From Callorhinus ursinus (Eukaryota > Chordata > Mammalia > Carnivora > Otariidae), in the NCBI RefSeq assembly GCF_003265705.1, contig NW_020312785.1, forward strand, positions 131,018,498 to 131,082,497: a stretch of DNA of 64,000 nt, read 5' to 3'. Made by a program: the position numbers and the translations under genes. Position 1 is the first letter of the stretch, and every line of letters begins with the position of its first letter. Positions 57,740-64,000 of this stretch are shown piece by piece. The notes under the pieces are model-generated. The model saw only the letters and a program-made list of their open reading frames with translations. It was not told where the DNA came from and did no database searches.

Positions 57740-58699
57740 CATACAGAGAGAAGCCATGAGGGCCTTTGAGGCTGAGTCTCAGTCCCTTCTGGAGGCCAGA
57801 TTGCATTTTTGCACTTGGAGTTCATGAGTTCCTCCTTCATCATTAGGACAAATTCTCATTTTTCTTAATCTAGCTCTGATTAGCTTTCCTCATATGCAGC
57901 TTAAGAGACCTTTATCTTTTTTCTGTTTTTGCTCAACTATGTGCTATTTGGTTAGGCTTTAGCTAAGTCTTCTATTAGCTCTCCATATTTCGATTCCAGA
58001 AAGTACTCCCAAATGGATGTTCTCTTTCTCCCATTCCCTATAAACTGTTTTCTTCATTGATGATGATTCTCTAAAACCAAATAGAATCATTTGCACACAA
58101 GAAGAACATGTCCAACTTGGGTTTGCCTCCCATATTGATCTTAATGACATCCTACCTGGATAAAGTTGAACTGAAATATTTCTGTGTTTATTTTACAAAG
58201 AGACTATAGGAGGGATGGCAACAATCTTGGACCTTGATTATATTTAGTTCTCTCTGTGCATATCCTTGTTCATGTTTCCTAGGGTCTTGCTTTATGCACC
58301 TATGCTTTTCATAATTGTAGAACTTGCATTTAGATATATTGTCTGATGCTTGCCAAGTCCATGTTCTGTTTTCTGAGAATTGTTAGGCCTATCTTGAAGC
58401 ATCCTGTGACTTTGTCCCTCTGATCACAGCTTTTTAGACCAATCGTCTCTTGACTCAAGCTGTGGCATTTGGATTTTCTCTCCTAGAGATTTTAAATGGT
58501 AACTCAGAGATGTAAGTCGTTAGTTGGAGCTGAGTGTTGAAACGGAATGGTCATATCAAACTGGAGCACTGTAACTGGGACAGCTGTGATCAACCAGAAT
58601 CTGAAAGCCAGGAATGCTTGTGTGAGAAAAAGTATTTAAAAAGACTGCACAGAGAGAATCTGAGATGAGCTATGTTGTATAATAAAGAATTTGGCCTTT
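57734..58699. other. No recognised feature
   Basis: Intergenic-looking DNA without a supportable gene or named repeat. Confidence 0.4.
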
Positions 58700-59420
58700 G
58701 TTCTAGGTTCTGGGCACAGAGCTTCTTGGAATTTCCCAAGTGATAGAAGTGTCTTTGTTATTCATGAACCCCTTGGATCACACCTGAGTTTATGCAAATG
58801 AGATGTCTCAAGGTTAGCCTCTAAAATAGCTTCAGGATGGGGGCTGGCCAGCAAAGAGACCAACTATATGATTAGAAGTTTGCGACTTTGAGGAGTCTGA
58901 CCTCTAGGAAGAAGTGAAGGGCTAGAAATGGAGTTCAGTAACACGGTGGATGATTTAATCAATCCTGCCTACATAATGAAACTCCCGTAAACACTCTGGA
59001 CACTGAAGCTCAGTGGAGCTTCCTGACTGATAAATACATTGATGTGCCAAGAGGGTGACATGTCCTGATCCCATGGGAAGAGGGTATGGAAGCTCTGTGT
59101 TTAGGAACTTCCCAGACCTTGGCCATTGTGTCTCTTCATTTGACTTGTCCTGATCTGTATCCTTTATAACAAAACTGTAATAATAAGCATAGCGCTTTTC
59201 TGAGTTCTGTGAGTCAGTCTAGCAAATTAGCAAGCCTGAGGGGTTTGTGGGAACCCTTGAATTTATAGCCGGCCAGTCGGAAGTGCAGGTGGCCTGGGGA
59301 CCCCGATGTCTGGCTGGCATTAAAATGAGGGTAGTCTTGTGGAGGACTCAGCCCCTAACTTGTGGGCTCTGTGCGGATCCAAGATAGTGGCACAATTAAT
59401 TTTCAGTCTATCAGTTGGTG
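58700..59420 (+). mobile_element. Solitary LTR-like element, probably ERVL class
   Basis: TGTATCCTTTATAACAAAAC followed by GCTTTTCTGAGTTCTGTGAG, AGCAAATTAGCAAGCCTGAG and TTTATAGCCGGCCAGTCGG match the 3' part of a mammalian LTR I recall. The left edge is uncertain. No internal retroviral sequence adjoins it. Confidence 0.6.
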
Positions 59421-60465
59421 CCAGAATAAGCTCTAATATAGCCCCAGAGAATCAAGAAGAATGACTTCAAGTCCCGATGTTCTGTTTTAGCACCTTCTGA
59501 GGCTTGGCTATACTTCTTTCTCTCGTCTTCTATGTGATCTGTTGGTATTTTTCTAACAGACTACACGTTTTGCTTGAGCTGGCTGGAGTTGGCTACTATT
59601 TCCACCATCTCTTACAAAGAGAAAATAGAGCTTTGAAGGAATGGGACATGATATGCGAGGCTGTGATTTGCTAATTCTTCTTCAAGTTCATGTATTGAAT
59701 TTCAAATATTGTAATTCACATTTTTCTTCTGTTTGCATTGGTGAGAAATTAGTTTCTACAATAAACCCCATCAATGGAGATTTTTGAGGAAAGCATGATT
59801 TTACTACTCTCTGAAACTGTACAACCTCGATCTACCACTGAAGTTAAGTTTTATGGGCCTCAAAACTTTCTCCAATTTTGTATTTTGGCTTTGAAGTTTT
59901 CGTGGCTTCTTTTCTAAGTCCAAATTGTCATAAACCCTTAGAATGTGAATGCAGGAGTGGACCCGAGGGATCATCTTTATTATCACAAAGAATGGCTCTA
60001 AGGAACAGAGAAGTGAGATCTGGCCTCCAGATCATATTACTTATTACTGGCAAAGTCAGAATTTGAATGATTTCCTTATTTTACTGAGTCAACAAATTTA
60101 TTCTGACTTATCAATGATAAACCTGTTTACTAAGGATTTAGTTATTATTTTTCTAGTGCTGTAAATGAATGTGAATATTTTGTTATAAATTTTTCAAAAA
60201 TGTGGCTGTGTGTTAACACCAGATCTTACCAGGGAAGCTGCTTCGCATGGGAGCTGCCTCATCCTTGTCTGCTTTTGGGGACCGATGTTCAGGTAAATTT
60301 TAACTTACATCCGTGAACCCTTAGTAGGATATGAATGTACTTTTTTCCATGGCTTCATTTGTTTCAGTTTATTGCTTAGTGAATCTTTGCACAAATTCTT
60401 ATACTCTGAATGAAAATGTCTATGTTGTTCTGTTTTCTGTCTGTGGAGACCTTGAAAGAAAAGAG
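59421..60465. other. No recognised feature
   Basis: AT-rich DNA. Short frames only, none with a recognisable domain. Confidence 0.4.
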
Positions 60466-60469
60466 ACTG

Positions 60470-60665
60470 ATTTTTTTTTTTTAATGTCAGACACTGAGGT
60501 ATAATTTACATATAGTCCGATTCTCCCCTTTAGGTGAACAGTTTGGTGAGTTTTGACGAAACGGTTTTGTAACCCCACAACAATCAAATTATAAAATATT
60601 TCCATCATCCCCCCCAAAATCCCTCATGACTTTTGTAGTTGATACCCTCTTCTGACCCCCATTTT
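60470..60665 (-). repeat. Old L1 3' end
   Basis: CACTGAGGTATAATTTACAT, TAGGTGAACAGTTTGGTGAG and TTTCCATCATCCCCCCCAAA are minus-strand L1M 3' text. Confidence 0.75.
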
Positions 60666-60742
60666 CAGATAAACAAAAACAGAGTTTACTACCAACATTA
60701 CCAAAGGAATGTCTGAAGACATAGTTTAGAAATCAAGAAATA

Positions 60743-60832
60743 CACTACATCAAAAACTAATGATGTAATGTATGGGGATTAACATAACATAATAAAATAA
60801 AATAACAACAACAACAACAAAACAACCAAAAA
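60743..60832 (+). mobile_element. Very short L1 3' end insertion (90 bp)
   Basis: About 40 bp of L1 terminus (ACTAATGATGTAATGTATGG) and an A-rich tail with (CAA)n. A perfect 15-bp target duplication AGAAATCAAGAAATA is at 60728-60742 and 60833-60847. Confidence 0.93.
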
Positions 60833-60847
60833 AGAAATCAAGAAATA

Positions 60848-61742
60848 GGTGAGATACTCATTATTCTTTCTATTTTTAATTTCTTTGATAATTTTAAGTA
60901 CATAGTTTATAAATATTTTTAGGTTGTAAAGTTTCCCATTATTTTTGTATGCTGTCTCTCTCCATCTCATGGTTGTTCATTTCCATATGTGATTTGCAAT
61001 TTTTGATTGTGAGTTTATCTTTAACTTGGTTTTATCATGCTGTTAATGTCTGAGTTGCAGTGAGTTAGAAACAGCACTTCAACATGATTTTGCTTCTGTC
61101 AGTGATTCATGTTTCATCACTTCTAGACCAGATTTCTTGTGTTAATTTCTTTGCTTGAGATTCCTGCAATGTGGGAGAATCCCTGTAACTCCAGGTACTG
61201 ACTCTGCGACTATATAACAAGCTGCCCCAGAAGCTATGGATTAAAATAGCAATTTATTATTATCACTCACATAGTATTATCTCTTGACTCCCCCGCATGT
61301 AGGGCAAAATTGGGTTTTAAAATTGTTTTTAGGAGACTTTCTTTTTTTCCCAAGGTTCCTGGACACTTTGCCTTCCATGGGGACAGTGTCTAGTTTCTAT
61401 TTCATGGACTGGATGCCTGGATCTAGTTTTTGGTTCTTTGTAGGGGTCCTGGTTCTAGCATCACTGTCCCCACCCTGAACTCCACGCAGTGCAGTTATCT
61501 CCTAGAGCCTACAGTTGGCTTCAATACCACATAGGGCTGCTGGAGTGCCAGGCAGAGCTATCTTCAATGTGTAATGGGAAGGGGGCCCATATTAGCCCAA
61601 CCTACCCTGTGTCTAGTGATGTCCCTGATCTCTGTTCTTCAGTGGATCTTCCTTTCTAAAGGGCTTTGTCCAGTTTTTCAAACATCTTCCTTTTTCTTTC
61701 ATATTTATTTGATTATCAGTATGAAACAATCTGCTGTTTTCA
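60848..61742. other. No recognised feature
   Basis: Intergenic-looking DNA with no supportable gene or named repeat. The right limit is the L1. Confidence 0.4.
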
Positions 61743-62751
61743 CTTTGTTGAAACTGAAGTATGGTTGACACACCATGTTTCAGGTGTACAACATAGTGGT
61801 TCAACAACTCTATACTATATGCTGCGCTCACAGCAAGTGTAGCTCCCATCTGTTACCAGACAACACTATTACAATACCATTGACTATATTCCCTATGCTG
61901 TAACTTTCATTCCCATGACTTATACATTTCCTAACTAGAAGCCTTTATCTTTCTTTCCTCTTCATCCATTTTGCCCATTCACCCTCCCCTTCCCTCTGGT
62001 AACCACCACTTTGTTCTCTGTCTTTATGGGTCTGTTCCTGCTCTTTTGTTTGTGTAGATTTCACATATAAGTGAAATCATATGGTATTTTTCTGTCTGAT
62101 TCATTTCACCTAGCATAATACCCTCTAGGTCCTTCCATGGAGTTGCAAATGGCAAGATCTCATTCTTTTATTAAGGCTGAATAATATTCCATTGTGTGTA
62201 TATACACCACATCTTTATCCATTCACCTGTCAATGACACTTAGTTTGCTTCCATATCTTGGCTATTGTAAATAATGCTGCAATAAGCATAAGAGTGCATA
62301 TATATTTTCAAATTAGTGTTTCTATATTTTGGGAGGGGGTAAATACCTAGTACTGGAATTATTTGATCATATGGTATTTCTATTTTCAATATTTTGAGGA
62401 ATCTCCATGCTTTTTCCCACAGCTGTTGAACCAATTTACATTCCTACCAACAGTGCACAAGGATGCCCTTATCTCTACATCCTCACCAACACTTGTTATT
62501 TCTTGTCTTTTTGATAATAGCCATTCTGACAGGTGTGAGGTGATATCTTACTGTGATTTTGATTTGTAGTTCCCTGATGATTAGTGATATTGAGCATCTT
62601 TTCATGTCTGTTGGCCATCTGTATGTCTTCTTTGGAAAAATGTCTATGCAGGTCCTCTGCTCATTTTAAAATTGGATTATTTATTTATTTATTTATTTTG
62701 GTGTTGAGTTGTATAAGTAAGTTTTATATATATACATATTTATTTATTTAA

Positions 62752-62925
62752 AGGTTTTATTTATTTATTTGACAGAACAAGAGAGCACAAGCTGGGGGCG
62801 GGCAGGAGAGGGAGAAGCAGGCTCCCTGCACAGGGAGCGTGATGCAGGGCTCGATCCCAGGACCCTGGGATCATGACCTGAGCCCAAGGCAGACACTTAA
62901 CCAACTGAGCCACCCAGGTGCCCTC
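62752..62925 (-). mobile_element. Can-SINE inside the terminal L1
   Basis: Head ends GAGCCACCCAGGTGCCC, and the tail side has TTTATTTATTTATTTGACAG. Flanking L1 text resumes with ATATTTTGGGTATTAACC. Confidence 0.92.
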
Positions 62926-63189
62926 TTTTTATATTTTGGGTATTAACCCCTTATCAGACATATCATTTGTGAATGTCTTCTCCTATTCAGTAGGCTGCTT
63001 TTTCATTTCATTAATTGTTTCTTTCCCTGCACAAAAGCTTTTTATTTTGGTACCCAATAGTTTATTTTTGCTTTTGTTTCGTTTGCTTGAGGAGACATAT
63101 CTAGAAAAATGTCACTAAGGCTGATGCCCCTGAGATTACTGCCTATGTTTTCTTTAAGGTATTTTATAGTTTTAGGTCTCATTTAGGTC

Positions 63190-63382
63190 CCACTCTTTTT
63201 TTTTTTCTTTCTTTTTCAAGAGGGAGAGGTGGAGTGAGGGGCAGAGGGAGAGAGAGAGAATCTGAAGCAGGCTCCACACTAAGTGTGGAGCCTGACACAG
63301 GGCTCAAACTCACAACCCTGAGATCATAACCTGAACTGAAATCAAGAGTCAGATGCTTAACCAACTGAGCCACCCAGGTGCT
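63190..63382 (-). mobile_element. Can-SINE, older subtype, inside the terminal L1
   Basis: GAGAATCTGAAGCAGGCTCC body and a head ending CCACCCAGGTGCTC. The L1 text CTCATTTAGGTC is duplicated on both sides (about 63178 and 63383). Confidence 0.92.
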
Positions 63383-64000
63383 CCTCATTTAGGTCTTTAA
63401 TCCATTTTTGAGTTTATTTTTGTGTATAGTGTAAGACAGTGGTCCAGTTTCCTGCTTTTGCATGTAGCTGTCCAGTTTTCCCAGCATGCTTTACTGAAGA
63501 CAGTGTCTTTTCCCCATTGCATAGTCTTGCCTCCTTTGTCATAAATTAGTTGACTATATAAGCATGGGATTATTTCTGGACTCTCTATTCTGTTCCATTG
63601 ATCTATGTGTCTATTCTGTGTTAGTATCATACTGTTTTGATTACTATAGCTTTGTAGTATATCTTGAAATCTGGAATTGTGATGCCTCCAGCTTTGATTT
63701 TTCTTAAGATTGCTTTGTTGTTTCAAGGTCTTTTGTGGTTCCAAACAAATTTTATAATTATTTGCTCTAGTTCTGTGAAAAATGGTATTGGTATTTTGAT
63801 AAGGATTGTATTGACTCTGTAGATTGCTTTGGATAGTATGGACATTTTAACAGTATTAATTCTTCCAATCTATGAATGGGGAATATCTTTCCATTTGTTT
63901 GTGTCATCTTTAATTTCTTTTATCAGTGTTTTGTCATTTTCAGAGTAGAGGTCTTTCACCTCCTTGGATAAGTTTCTGCCTAGGTATTTTATTATTTTTG

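Larger units (their letters stand above)
61743..64000 (-). mobile_element. L1 (older subfamily), 3' end and part of ORF2, runs off the window
   Basis: Minus-strand 3' UTR text (GTGTACAACATAGTGGTTCA) leads into ORF2 text (ATTCCATTGTGTGTATATAC, TTGGCTATTGTAAATAATGC, TTCTGTTCCATTGATCTATG). Frames are broken by stops (fragments at 62240-62434 and 63397-63744 translate as ORF2 pieces), so the element is inactive. Two Can-SINEs interrupt it. Confidence 0.93.

Noticed and set aside
1..64000. CRISPR array, phage or bacterial operon
   Set aside because: No regularly spaced direct repeats with unique spacers. The spliced OXSM gene and dense mammalian SINE/LINE content show a vertebrate nuclear genome.

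Overview
This window reads as nuclear genomic DNA from a carnivoran mammal. The main marker is a dense scatter of tRNA-Lys-derived Can-SINEs, whose heads carry GGCGCCTGGGTGGCTCAG and whose bodies contain (CT)n and an AAATAAATAAA tail. The lineage's own L1 3' ends are also present. I saw no copy of the dog-type SINE whose head begins GGGATCCCTGGGTGGCGC. Many copies instead carry the body TGCTTGTGTTCCCTCTCTCG that I associate with bears, pinnipeds and mustelids, so a non-canid caniform (Arctoidea) is the best inference. Ten Ns at 57232-57241 mark a draft-assembly gap.

Only one host protein-coding gene is supported: OXSM, the mitochondrial beta-ketoacyl-ACP synthase, on the + strand at the left end. 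A CpG-rich promoter lies at about 690-1085. A probable non-coding exon 1 ends near 873, a large coding exon ends at 2549, a 2601-bp phase-2 intron follows, and the last coding exon is 5151-5553. The joined reading frame is 459 residues, is unbroken, and keeps the Cys209/His348/His385 catalytic triad. NGLY1, which I expect to lie head-to-head with OXSM in mammals, could not be recognised inside the window.

The other roughly 58 kb hold no supportable host gene and look like intergenic desert built from layers of transposable elements. At 7.4-13.1 kb there is an endogenous-retrovirus graveyard. A + strand pol-env remnant (RNase H, integrase, transmembrane envelope) with a possible 3' LTR is flanked on both sides by minus-strand retroviral fragments. 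All are riddled with stops and frameshifts. From 13.4 to 37 kb the window holds Can-SINEs, ancient MIR, L2, MLT1, hAT and Tigger copies, and a Z-DNA-type (CA)/(CG) tract. From 37 to 57 kb come old L1 pieces in both orientations, a three-level nest at 43.0-43.9 kb, and a lineage-specific 5'-truncated L1 at 55.6-56.6 kb. The right end (61.7-64.0 kb) is a minus-strand L1 that runs off the window.

Recurring themes are insertion inside earlier insertions, with target-site duplications that let the order be read, and SINEs landing in the A-tails of other SINEs. I found no CRISPR array, bacterial feature, tRNA gene, rRNA gene or recognisable structural RNA. Repeat family names are given from pattern memory and not from a database search.
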